Assembly: GCF_001922575.1 (NCBI RefSeq)
Contig: NZ_MRCI01000002.1
Span: 248,001 to 312,000, forward strand
DNA length: 64,000 bases
Direction of reading: 5' to 3'
Origin: Neptunomonas phycophila
GTDB taxonomy: Bacteria > Pseudomonadota > Gammaproteobacteria > Pseudomonadales > Balneatricaceae
The position numbers and the translations under genes were made by a program. Below, piece after piece: positions 8,625-18,600 of this stretch (position 1 is its first letter; the number at the start of each line of letters is the position of its first letter). The notes under the pieces are model-generated. The model did no database searches. It had not been told where the DNA came from and saw only the letters and a program-made list of their open reading frames with translations.

Positions 8625-8747
8625 CTCATTAACTCATTGCATTGATGAGCTACTTAGGTCGTTGAAGCACCTTCTTTAGTACTGACTTCGTTGAAAAATC
8701 AATATCTTGTCCTAGATTGAACTCTGACTTCTTCTACCGTGGTACAT

Positions 8748-10697
8748 ATGATGTTAGGCAATCTTCGCTTAGGTTGGAAAATAGGGCTAGGTTTTGGTGT
8801 TGTTATGATTCTCATGGCCATAGCCTCTTTTTTTGGGATAGGTTCGCTCAATAAAGCGGAGAAAGGTGTAGAGACATACAGCCGTATGACAAATATCACT
8901 GTGCTTGCCGGTGATATTCAAGTAACGATGCTGCGTGCGCGATCTGATTTTCAAGCGTATCTTATAACGCATAGCGAACACGAGCTGGATCAGTACACTC
9001 AGACAACGGCACAACTGGCATCTCAACTCGACCATGCTCAGAAGATAACCCAAAACCCAGACCGACAAATCCTCATTCAGCAAGCTTTAGCTGCCATGCA
9101 AACCTATCAAGACGTAGTTCAGCGCTTAATTGATCGTATTACTGCAAGTGATGAGTTGGTCTCTTCCAAGTTACTGGTGCGTGGAGAAGAAATGAGCCTT
9201 AGTATGAGTGAAATCATTGAGCGAGCTAGAGATGATAATAGCTCTATGGTGATGTTTGATGCGGCACAAGTTCAGCAGGCTCTAATGGCAACCCGTTTAT
9301 ATACGAGCCAGTATTTAAACAGCGGTTTGTCTGGAGACTATAATCGAGCGCTAATGTCGATAGAAAATGATGTAGACGAACTAGCTATAGAGTTGGGTAG
9401 CAATATATCAACTGCCGACATCCGTGTTAAATACAGTAACTATCAATCTGAAAGCAAAGCTTATATTGAGCATTTAAACAGCCTATTCCAAATGACCGAA
9501 GCATTGGCGTCAGACACCGCGGCGCTAGAAGCTGCCGAGCAGCAAATGATTGGTCACCTTTTGGGGATAAAACAATCGGTTTTAGCTGATCAAACACAGT
9601 TAGGCGCTGGGCTAAAAGCTGAAGTAGAACAAAAAATCGGAGTGATGTTATGGGTGACTGTAGCGGCTTTAATTTTAGGAAGTGTGTTTGCCGTCGCTAT
9701 GTCGAGAGCTATTAGTAAGCCTATAGGAGCGGCTGTCACTATAGCGAATAACCTTGCAGCCGGGAATTTGGCAATACCGAAAACACGACAGCGTAAAGAT
9801 GAAGTCGGTATCTTGCTAACGGCCCTGCAAAATACGGCACATAGTTTAAAAACCATGATCAGCCAAATATCACTCGCTAGCTCTGAAATGAGTCAAGCCA
9901 CAACACGAATGGCAAATGCCACTTACCAGTCTCAGCAGGGTGTGGTTAGCCAGCAAAGTGAAACTGATCAAGTGATGGTAGCAATGGAGCAAATGGCGGT
10001 ATCGGTAAGAGATGTATCGGATAGTGCACAACAAGCCGCTCAGGCAGCCGCAACCGCTAATAATGATGCGACTACTGGGCGTAATATTGTAGAAGATACA
10101 CAAGCGAGCATCAGAGCGCTCGCTTCGAGTGTTACGCAAACTCAGGAACGTATCAGCGACTTAGAAAAGCAAAGTGTCAATATTGGCGGAATCTTGGATG
10201 TTATTCGTAGCATTGCAGAGCAAACTAATCTACTGGCACTGAATGCGGCCATAGAGGCTGCAAGGGCAGGGGAGCAGGGGCGTGGTTTTGCTGTTGTAGC
10301 TGATGAAGTCAGAGTGTTAGCACAAAGAACTCAACAATCGACCGAGCAAATTCAGAACTTGATCGAAGGCTTACAAAAAGGAACAAACAGCGCAGCGATA
10401 GCCATGCGGCAAGGTAAGGAACAAGCAGAGCAAAGCGTTGATAAAGCCGCTAATGCACGGGATGCTCTTGATGCAATTACGCTTGCTGTGCAAACCATTA
10501 ATGAGATGAATACGCAGATAGCCTCAGCGGTATCCGAGCAAAGTCGAGTGGCTGATAGTGTTAGCCGAAATGTCAGTAATGTAAGTGACGTCACAGAAAA
10601 GGGGATTCAATTTACGAATGAGACGGTGGTTGCCAGCGACGATATACGTTTAATTGCCCAACGTTTGCAAAGTATGGTGGCTAAATTTTCATTATAG
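8748..10697 (+). CDS. Methyl-accepting chemotaxis protein
   Basis: This protein has about 649 residues with classic receptor topology. TM1 spans about residues 8-30. A long all-helical periplasmic region of about 260 residues follows; that size suits a bimodular helical (HBM-like) sensor better than a simple four-helix bundle. TM2 lies near 300-320, then HAMP, then a signalling domain with the hairpin tip [19 protein letters not shown] and [12 protein letters not shown]. It ends without a CheR/CheB-binding pentapeptide. ATGs at 8748 and 8751 are both possible starts and the ribosome binding site is weak. It converges on the receiver-GGDEF-EAL gene. The ligand is unknown. Confidence 0.93.
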   Translation: MMLGNLRLGWKIGLGFGVVMILMAIASFFGIGSLNKAEKGVETYSRMTNITVLAGDIQVTMLRARSDFQAYLITHSEHELDQYTQTTAQLASQLDHAQKITQNPDRQILIQQALAAMQTYQDVVQRLIDRITASDELVSSKLLVRGEEMSLSMSEIIERARDDNSSMVMFDAAQVQQALMATRLYTSQYLNSGLSGDYNRALMSIENDVDELAIELGSNISTADIRVKYSNYQSESKAYIEHLNSLFQMTEALASDTAALEAAEQQMIGHLLGIKQSVLADQTQLGAGLKAEVEQKIGVMLWVTVAALILGSVFAVAMSRAISKPIGAAVTIANNLAAGNLAIPKTRQRKDEVGILLTALQNTAHSLKTMISQISLASSEMSQATTRMANATYQSQQGVVSQQSETDQVMVAMEQMAVSVRDVSDSAQQAAQAAATANNDATTGRNIVEDTQASIRALASSVTQTQERISDLEKQSVNIGGILDVIRSIAEQTNLLALNAAIEAARAGEQGRGFAVVADEVRVLAQRTQQSTEQIQNLIEGLQKGTNSAAIAMRQGKEQAEQSVDKAANARDALDAITLAVQTINEMNTQIASAVSEQSRVADSVSRNVSNVSDVTEKGIQFTNETVVASDDIRLIAQRLQSMVAKFSL

Positions 10698-10784
10698 CTA
10701 AAGCGAAATATGCAATCAGCTATTCCGGTGCCGAACGGCTGAGGGTAGCTTATGAGAAAGGTAACGATGAGGCGTTTGCTCAGC

Positions 10785-12488
10785 TTATTTAAGATAGCGC
10801 TCGGTAACGGCATGAGCTGTTAAGCCCGGATCGAAATAATAACCTTGCTGCCGGGTCACATTTAAGCTTTGGCATAATGTCTTATGTTGTTCAGTCTCAA
10901 CACCTTCAGCGACGATATCCAGCTCCAAAATTTTTAACATTTGCACTAACCCCGTTACCAGTGCATCGGTTTTATTTCTTTTTTCATTTAACGGCATTAA
11001 CGATTTATCTAATTTAACCGTCGTCAGCGGTATGCTGTTTAAATGAGATATTGACGAATACCCAGTACCAAAGTCATCCAACGCGAGGGTGCAACCCAAT
11101 TCAACCAATTGGTCTAGCACGGCAAGTGTAGAGGAGTTGCTTTCTAGGATAGCGGTTTCCGTTAATTCAAACTCTACTAGGCTGGGAGCCAACTGATGGG
11201 CATTGCAAATGCGCTTAACAATAGCTGGAAATTCCAGATCATTTAATTGCGTAGGCGATAAATTAATCGCTATGCTGAGTAGGTTGTTTTTTGAACGTAG
11301 TTTATTCCAAGCGCTTATTTGTTGTATGGCTTGCTCGGCTACCCAACGACCAATCTCAACAATTTGGAAAGATTGCTCTGCAATAGGGATGAATTCATCT
11401 GGCGGAATTAGCCCCGCTGGAGACTGCCAGCGAATGAGTGCTTCAAAGCCACATAGCTGGGAATCATCGACTGAAAAAACCGGTTGATAGACTAAGAAGA
11501 ACTCGTTGTCTTTTAAGGCTTTTGGGATACCGTTCTCAAGAGCGAGCCTGCGTTGCGTCTCATGTTGCATGGCTTCTTCGAAAAAACTGATTTGCCCTCG
11601 GCCGCTTTGCTTTGATCGGTACATCGCTATGTCGGCGTATTTTAATAACTCTTCTGAGGAGTGGTTAGTCTGAGCGTTATCGATAGAAATACCGATACTA
11701 ATAGATACATTAAATTCTTTACCATCTATCTCAAACGGCGCTTGCATGGCAACTTGTATACGTTGTGCGATTCGAGCTACATCGTAAGGCGAGTTTAAGT
11801 TGGTGAGTAAAATAATGAACTCGTCACCACCTAAGCGAGCAAAAAGCTCGCTTCCACGCAAAACCGCCGAGATGCGTTTGCACACTTTTATCAGTAAACC
11901 GTCGCCAGCGCCGTGGCCAAAGCTATCATTAATTAACTTAAAGTTATCCAAGTCAAATAAAATCAGGGCTAAACAGGCTTGATTACGATGATTATTTGAG
12001 ACGGCTACTTTGAATGTTTCATCGAAGAGATGGCGGTTAGCAAGGTTCGTGAGAGCGTCCCTTTCAGCTAGGCGCTTTACACGATCAAAACTATCTTTTA
12101 GTTCGCGCTCTAGTTCAAAGCGCTTTTGGGCTTGTATGATTGTACGGCGCAGCTTGGTGGCGGTGATTTCGTTTTTAAGCAAGAAGTCTTGAGCGCCTGC
12201 TTGAATGCATTGTAGAGCGACCGCTTCATCTTCGGAGTTGCTCATCATTACAATGGTTTCGTAACGTATCTTAGGTGCTTGTCTTAGTTCTAGAAGCAAC
12301 TCGATACCATTGCGTTGTGGCAATTGGTAATCCAACAAAATAATGTCATACGTATTCTGCTCGCATGCAGCTAGGGCAGAGTCTACGTTTAAGGCTTCAG
12401 AAATTGTACAGTCAAATGATGATTTAAACAGTGAGCGCTTAACGCTCTCTCTATCTACAATATCATCATCTACAATCAAAACGCGCAT
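10785..12488 (-). CDS. Response regulator with GGDEF and EAL domains
   Basis: This 567-residue protein has three domains. A receiver (about 1-120) carries the acidic pair VDDD and the phospho-acceptor Asp in IILLDYQLP. A GGDEF domain (about 150-315) has an intact GGDEF near residue 218. The five-residue-upstream inhibitory site is RGSE, not RxxD, so product inhibition may be altered. An EAL domain (about 320-565) has EAL, INLS, ELTE, DDFGTGYS, EGVET and QGYY, as in active phosphodiesterases. It likely makes or degrades cyclic-di-GMP in response to phosphorylation. It is the last gene of the kinase-receiver operon, 28 bases after the stand-alone receiver. Confidence 0.95.
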   Translation of the reverse strand: MRVLIVDDDIVDRESVKRSLFKSSFDCTISEALNVDSALAACEQNTYDIILLDYQLPQRNGIELLLELRQAPKIRYETIVMMSNSEDEAVALQCIQAGAQDFLLKNEITATKLRRTIIQAQKRFELERELKDSFDRVKRLAERDALTNLANRHLFDETFKVAVSNNHRNQACLALILFDLDNFKLINDSFGHGAGDGLLIKVCKRISAVLRGSELFARLGGDEFIILLTNLNSPYDVARIAQRIQVAMQAPFEIDGKEFNVSISIGISIDNAQTNHSSEELLKYADIAMYRSKQSGRGQISFFEEAMQHETQRRLALENGIPKALKDNEFFLVYQPVFSVDDSQLCGFEALIRWQSPAGLIPPDEFIPIAEQSFQIVEIGRWVAEQAIQQISAWNKLRSKNNLLSIAINLSPTQLNDLEFPAIVKRICNAHQLAPSLVEFELTETAILESNSSTLAVLDQLVELGCTLALDDFGTGYSSISHLNSIPLTTVKLDKSLMPLNEKRNKTDALVTGLVQMLKILELDIVAEGVETEQHKTLCQSLNVTRQQGYYFDPGLTAHAVTERYLK

Positions 12489-12516
12489 TAAGCTTGCCTC
12501 TGCTTTACAACGTTAC

Positions 12517-12939
12517 TTACGTCGGTAAAAAAGAAATTTTCCAGTAACCGTTAAGAAGAGCAGAAACATCCATGCTGCCTTCACCTGATTCATCTTTTAA
12601 GAAGTACCCTGCAATTAAATTTTGATAGGCTTTTGTTCTTTCTTCTTCTGATTTAGAAGTCGTCAATATAAAAATGACACTGTCCCTAAAGCGAGATGAT
12701 GCACGCACGGCTTCCAAAAACTCTAAGCCGTTCATTCTTGGCATTTGTAAATCGAGTAATATGACAAACGGCTTAGTGACCTCGCCGCTCTCCAGCATAG
12801 CAAACGCTTCTACACCATCTCGAGCTCTGACGATTGGGTTACTAATGCGTAGTTTTTTGAATGCGCGCTCTACGGTTTGGGCGTCTACATCATCATCTTC
12901 AATAAGAAAGAGCGTTGCTTCTTTTTTCATGTCGTCCAT
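12517..12939 (-). CDS. Single-domain response regulator (Rcp1-like receiver)
   Basis: This 140-residue protein is only a receiver domain. The acidic cluster EDDDVD is near residue 15, the phospho-acceptor Asp is in ILLDLQMPRMNG, the conserved Thr/Ser are in ILTTS, and the Lys is in YFLKD. The long gap and the LQMPRMNGLEFL phrase fit the Rcp1/phytochrome-associated receiver family. It lies 17 bases after the kinase gene, so the kinase is its probable phosphodonor. Without an output domain it could shuttle phosphate or act on a partner protein. GGAG precedes the ATG. Confidence 0.93.
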   Translation of the reverse strand: MDDMKKEATLFLIEDDDVDAQTVERAFKKLRISNPIVRARDGVEAFAMLESGEVTKPFVILLDLQMPRMNGLEFLEAVRASSRFRDSVIFILTTSKSEEERTKAYQNLIAGYFLKDESGEGSMDVSALLNGYWKISFLPT

Positions 12940-12956
12940 ACATGACTCCGTGTCAT

Positions 12957-15527
12957 CTAATCAGTCATATTTTGCTTAATAGGTAAAAAGATGACTATTG
13001 TCGTCCCTAGGTTATCGGCCGACAGCTGATTAGGTTTATCGAGGAATTCTGGATTTGTAGACTCAATATGTAGAGATCCACCATTATATTCCACTATCTT
13101 ATTACACAAAGCTAAGCCTAATCCACTTCCTTCGACCTCGTCGCGAGGTCGAAGGGTTTGAAACATTTCCAATGCTTTATCATGAAGGTTAGGTGGGATT
13201 CCCGTACCATCATCAGCTACTTTTAAGGTAAAACCATTGACTGTTTTTTCCGCCAAGACGGCAATGTTACCTGCATCATTGGGGTGGTGTTTAACTGCAT
13301 TGCCTATCAGGTTTCGTATGACCTGTTCAAAAGGCGTTTTGGCGACGTTGAGCGTTATATCAGCCACCGTCACGTTAAAGGTGCTTGGTATATCCATCAG
13401 CCCAACGATGTCGAGTACCAATGGGCGTAAACCAACACTTTCTACTTGATAGTTTACACGGCCCACGCGCGAAAAGAGTAGGAGGTCGTCAAGGAGTTTC
13501 CCCATGCGCTTGCTACGGTTTTTGAGCAACTCAAAGTGCTGCTGAGCACTTTCGGGTAAAAGACCTTCACAGTCTTCTTCTATCCAGCCGGCCAGCTTAT
13601 TAATGGCATTGAGTGGCGCTTTCAAGTCATGAGAGGCGACATAAGCAAATTGGTCAAGCTCTGCGTTACTCCTGACCAGTTCTGCATTACGTGTTTCTAG
13701 TTGCAGAGATAACCGCTTCGCTCGATCAATATCAAGAATCTGAGCAAATATAGAGGTTACTTGGCCTGCCGAGTTACGTATAGATGATGACGATAAAAGC
13801 CCCCATACCAGTGAGCCATCGACTCTTTTGTATTGTTTCTCTCGACGTATAGATTCAATGTCGCCTTTGATTAGCATATCAAGGCCGTGTTGGGTTTGTA
13901 CTTTTTCGTGGTCTGCAATAATGGTGCTGACAGGTTGACCTATTAGTTCTTCCGTACTGTAGCCAAGCCATTCAGCTAAACCTGCGTTGATTTCCGTGAA
14001 ATTGCATGCGACATCACATAGGGCAAAGCCGGATAACGAGGAGTGTATCGCTGTTGTTAGCAATGCTTCCTGTTCGGCTAATCGTTGTTCGTCTTGATGC
14101 TTGTCTGTGAGGTCATGAATAATACCTATAAAAATAGGTTGGTTATTTTCCAGGTCTTCACTGATTTGTATGTGGATGGGCAGCTGAGAATTATTCTTCC
14201 TTTTACCCATAATCCGTTGTTCACCGACTGTCAGCAGTGGATTTGCGTTTTCAGATTCATCGTTTGAAGAGGTCGGTAATAAACAATGTATGTTTTGTCC
14301 AACTAGCTCATCTCTGTGGTAGTGGAATAGCATAAGAGTGGCATTGTTGACCTCTAAAATAATGCCTGTGTTGGATACAATAACTAAGCCATCGAGCATT
14401 GTGTCAAATGCTCTACTCATGCGGGTATAAGCGCCAGTTAACTCTTCTTGCTTTTGAATAAGGTCTTTAGAGACTGTTTTTGCATAGGATACAGCACGAT
14501 GATTGGCATTAACTAAAATAAGAAATAAAGAGAACAGCATTATCTCTATGGCAATACCGGCTAGTAAAATAATAATAGGCTGATTATTGTTGTGTTGCGA
14601 ACGAAAAAGGAGCGACGTTTGTATTTTAAAATCCCACGTTCGGCCATACAGGTTGATCTTGTGTTGCTCTGAAAAAATAGGGTCTGGATCAAAGTCTGTG
14701 GAGTCAGCCGACAGCTCATCGTAAAGTAAGTAGTTTCCATCACGTATAGAAAAGTTGAGTAGCCTGTTCTCATTTTCAAGTGTACCGTCCATTAGATTTT
14801 TCATAATGAAGGGTGCATAGACGTTGCCAATAAAATTGGCACGGCGTTTATCTAACGTGTCGGGTATGTTCTCGGTTTTATAGAAGGGAGCATAGAATAA
14901 AAAACCGGGTGTTTTTTGAGAATCTTGTACAAGAACAATTGGAGCGGTGATTTGAGCTAAGCCGCTGTCCCTTGCTTTTTTAGCTGCGGTTAAACGGTTG
15001 GTTTCGTGGGCCATATCCAAACCAAGCGCCTTGCGATTTGACTCAAGTGGTTCAATAAAGGTGATGGGCCAAAATTCTTGCTTGTTGTGCGGCGGGTGCA
15101 CCCGGAAGTCTGTTTGGTCTCTTTGCTGTCGAGTTATGAATGAACTCAGGCCCTCAGGTTTTACATAATAGATGACGCCTATGCCGTTAATACCTGGGTA
15201 TTTAGAGGCGAGGGATAATTGCTCGCTGTAGGATTTCCATTGTTTGGCGTTGATTTCTCCATCAGAAAACTTTAACGCTGCAACGCTCCCCCACAGTGTA
15301 TCTTCATAGCGATTCATGCGCTCCTCGACCAATTCGATTAAGTGCGAAGCTTGGAACTTGTATTGCTGCTCCATTTTTTGGTGGCTTTGTTCGGAACTAA
15401 CAAACCAAGCGGCTAATGTTAGTAAAAAAGAAGCAAGTAGTACTAACCAATGATACCAATGAAACTTATCAGTGATATTGGCTAATGTTGGGGGGGCAGG
15501 CTGATTTAATTCATGTTTGTCCATCAT
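12957..15527 (-). CDS. CHASE-PAS-PAS sensor histidine kinase
   Basis: This 856-residue membrane kinase has TM1 at about 25-45, then a periplasmic CHASE domain (GINGIGVIYYV, and FITRQQRDQTDFRVHP about 50 residues later), then TM2 near 305-335. Two PAS domains follow (about 365-480 and 490-610), then HisKA with the phospho-accepting His in ASHDLKAPLNAI near residue 634. The HATPase domain has the N box NLIGNAVKHHP, then DDGTGIPP and GSGLGLALC. There is no receiver, so it signals through the two downstream regulators. CHASE domains bind small extracellular molecules. A second ATG directly follows the first, and the ribosome binding site is weak. Confidence 0.95.
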   Translation of the reverse strand: MMDKHELNQPAPPTLANITDKFHWYHWLVLLASFLLTLAAWFVSSEQSHQKMEQQYKFQASHLIELVEERMNRYEDTLWGSVAALKFSDGEINAKQWKSYSEQLSLASKYPGINGIGVIYYVKPEGLSSFITRQQRDQTDFRVHPPHNKQEFWPITFIEPLESNRKALGLDMAHETNRLTAAKKARDSGLAQITAPIVLVQDSQKTPGFLFYAPFYKTENIPDTLDKRRANFIGNVYAPFIMKNLMDGTLENENRLLNFSIRDGNYLLYDELSADSTDFDPDPIFSEQHKINLYGRTWDFKIQTSLLFRSQHNNNQPIIILLAGIAIEIMLFSLFLILVNANHRAVSYAKTVSKDLIQKQEELTGAYTRMSRAFDTMLDGLVIVSNTGIILEVNNATLMLFHYHRDELVGQNIHCLLPTSSNDESENANPLLTVGEQRIMGKRKNNSQLPIHIQISEDLENNQPIFIGIIHDLTDKHQDEQRLAEQEALLTTAIHSSLSGFALCDVACNFTEINAGLAEWLGYSTEELIGQPVSTIIADHEKVQTQHGLDMLIKGDIESIRREKQYKRVDGSLVWGLLSSSSIRNSAGQVTSIFAQILDIDRAKRLSLQLETRNAELVRSNAELDQFAYVASHDLKAPLNAINKLAGWIEEDCEGLLPESAQQHFELLKNRSKRMGKLLDDLLLFSRVGRVNYQVESVGLRPLVLDIVGLMDIPSTFNVTVADITLNVAKTPFEQVIRNLIGNAVKHHPNDAGNIAVLAEKTVNGFTLKVADDGTGIPPNLHDKALEMFQTLRPRDEVEGSGLGLALCNKIVEYNGGSLHIESTNPEFLDKPNQLSADNLGTTIVIFLPIKQNMTD

Positions 15528-15614
15528 TAGCCACTAAATCCATTGTTATAAAGTAGTATTCAAACGCGCATTTATATAAACAATAGTATAGAAATTAGAT
15601 TTACACATTATTAG

Positions 15615-18600
15615 TTAATTCTTATTCATCTTTTCTAAACAGGCTTCGATTGGAAGGGGTATGGCCAAAAGGTAACCTTGCCCGTAGTCGCAACCGTTCT
15701 CTTTGAGGAATATATATTGCTCCTCTGTTTCTATACCTTCGGCCACCACTAGCAGGTTTAGTGCTTTCGCCATGGCAATAGAGGCTTTTATGATTTCTTC
15801 AGATGATTTGCTGCTACCTATGTCAGCAATAAAGCCTTTATCGACTTTTAAGGAGTTGAAAGGCATCTTGCGAAGGTAGAGCAAGTTCGAATAACCCGTG
15901 CCAAAATCATCGATAACTAGCTTAACGCCAAGGCGGTCAAAGCGCTTATATTTGTACTGGAAGTCATCGTTTTCAGGGACGATCAAGCCTTCAGTTAGCT
16001 CAAATTTTAAGCGTTCTACTGGAAAGTTATAGTTGTTCACAATGCCTGCAAACCAACGATAAAACCCTTCGTTTTCAAAATCTTTTGCAGATAAATTGAT
16101 CGACACCGTACCTTTGTATCGATCACCTATTTCTAATAAGTCTTTGATTACTGTGTGTATAACGTATTCTGAAATAGAGATAATTAAATCGGACTGCTCG
16201 GCTATCGGAATAAACTTGCTGGGCATTATTTGTCCCATTTCAGGCTGATTCCAGCGAATGAGTGCCTCTAAAGAGTCAACCTCTCCCGTTTGTAGGTCGA
16301 TAATGGGTTGGTAGAAGACTTCAAACTCGTTGTCTTTAAGTGCCTTGCGAATTGAATTTTCAAGTGTGGCGCGCTCTAATGCTGAGCTCGAAATATCTTG
16401 TGAGCTAAAGCAAAATCTACTCCCGCCTTTTTCTTTCGCGTCGTACATCGCGATGTCAGCTTGACGCAGCAAGTCATCGCTGGTCATGCCGTCGTTAGGG
16501 TAAATACTAATACCAACACTGCCGCCTAACTTAAAGCTCTGCGAGCCTACCTCTACAGGTTGCGATAATTGTTGGATGAGGCCTTGGGCAATTTTGCCTG
16601 CGCTTAATGGGCTATCGATACCTTCCAATAGTGCGACAAACTCGTCTCCACCAATTCGTGCGATGGTATCTTGTTTGCGTAAGGCATTGGTTAAACGCTT
16701 AGCAATAACTTTAAGTACATTGTCTCCAACTTGGTGACCGGAGCTATCATTGATGATTTTAAAACGATCCAAATCAATAAATAAAATGGCAAGAATCTGG
16801 CCATTGCGTTTTGAATTGGCAATCGCATGATTTAAGCGATCGGTTAATAAAGAGCGGTTAGGTAGGGAAGTGAGAACATCATGATTTGCTAGATAAGTGA
16901 TTTCTTCTTGGCTATTTTTAAGCGCAGTAATGTCGGTCATTGTGACAACATAACGCATCACTTCATCACGGCTGTTTTTGACGGCGTTGATATTCATATA
17001 AACAGGGAACAGCTCATCACATTGATGTTTGCTAACCACTTCCCCAGACCATTGACCTCGAGTTGGTAGCTTATTTGAGATTTCTTCAAGGAGGCGCTCA
17101 TTAATATCTTTGGAAAACAGCAAACTAATCCCTTTTCCTATTACGTCATCCTTTTTGTAGCCTGTCATTATTTCAAACGCGCTGTTTAATTTAATGATAT
17201 TTAGATCGAGGTCGGTGATTAAAATAGCTTCTTGTGTGCTATCTAGCACCACTTTCGCTTGTTCAAGCTCGCTAATATAGCGCTTTGATTGGTCAATATT
17301 TTGGATAACGGAAATAAAGAATAGCGGTTTGTTTTCATCATCTCTGACTAGGGCAACTGATAAATGAATCCATATAATGTGTCCGTCTTTTTTTAAGTAA
17401 CGTTTTTCCATTGAGTAGTGGGTGATATCGCCGGCTAGCAGCTGGTTTAGTAATTCTAAATCGGCTTCTAAATCTTCCGTGTGAGTAATCTCTTGAAAGG
17501 TAAGAGTCATAAACTCGTCGAGTGAATACCCCAGCATTTCGCATAATTTACTGTTAACGCTTAGCCATTCACCCTGCAAGCCTACGTGAGCAATACCTAT
17601 GTTAGCCTGCTCAAACGTTGTTTGATATTTTTGGTTACTTAGTTTCAGCTCGGCGAGTACTTTGTAAGATTCGGTGACATCTTGAGCAAAGCTCCATATC
17701 TTCATATCACTTTCTTGGCCCGTAGAGAGATAATCGGTGATCTTGAGAATTTTCTTCTCGTTATTTACATGAATAACTGCTTGGTAAGGGCCATATTTTT
17801 TATTGGTCAGTAGCTGGTCTAAGTGGCTCTCATTTTTATCTGGTGGGAGTTTGCAGATGATATCGTGCCAGTTTTGTTTGAGCAGCGTGCTTTGCGGGAG
17901 TTGAGCGATCGCTACCATACTGGCATTGGTTTTTAATATATTACCGTCAATGTCAGTGAGTACGATGGCATCATTAACGTTATCCAGCAGGGACTCGTAA
18001 CGCTGATTCAAATGATTTAATTGCTGCTCCATCTTTGCTTTATTATCGAACATGTCTTTAAGTTCAGCATAGGCAGCCTGAAGTTCTTCGTTTGTGGCTT
18101 GTAGTTCTTCATTACTCGTTTCCATCTCTTCGTTAGTCGATTGGAGTTCTTCATTAGAGCTTTGAAGTTCTTCATTAAGTGATTGTAACTCTTCATTGCT
18201 TGTTTCTAGTTCTTCGACCAGTGTTTGTAGATGCTCTCGTGTATGGGTGAGTTCCAGCTGGAGTAAGTTGTCCGGCGTTGCGGTGGAGTCTAGTTTTTCT
18301 ACGTCAATATAGGGAAGCTCGCTTAGGTTGACTTGTTGAAAGTAGATAACAAACATAGGCTGAGAGTGTTGTAAATAAGGTACAACGTGAGCTTTTATAA
18401 AGCGAGATTCATTTGTAGAGCCTGTAAATGAAAAATATCGGCTGCTACTAACTTGTTCCGTTTTAAGAGCTTGGTGAACGGTTTTACGAACCTCGACAGC
18501 GATGCTCGGGGATGTCATTTTATATAAGTTATAGGAGACGTAGCCATCCGGAAGCGTTAAAAAGTCAATATCACCTTTTTTGAAAATGACATCCATATTT

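Noticed and set aside
8622-8652. TAGCTCAT / ATGAGCTA inverted repeat after the dioxygenase gene
   Set aside because: The 8-bp arms have a long loop and no U tract; too weak to call a terminator.
10752-10823. Tiny frame of 23 codons between the chemoreceptor and the receiver-GGDEF-EAL gene
   Set aside because: It overlaps the end of the GGDEF-EAL gene on the other strand and lacks a ribosome binding site.
18040-18235. Short direct repeats that look like a repeat array
   Set aside because: They encode the in-frame NEELQ heptads of the CheBR fusion; there are no spacers, so this is not a CRISPR array.
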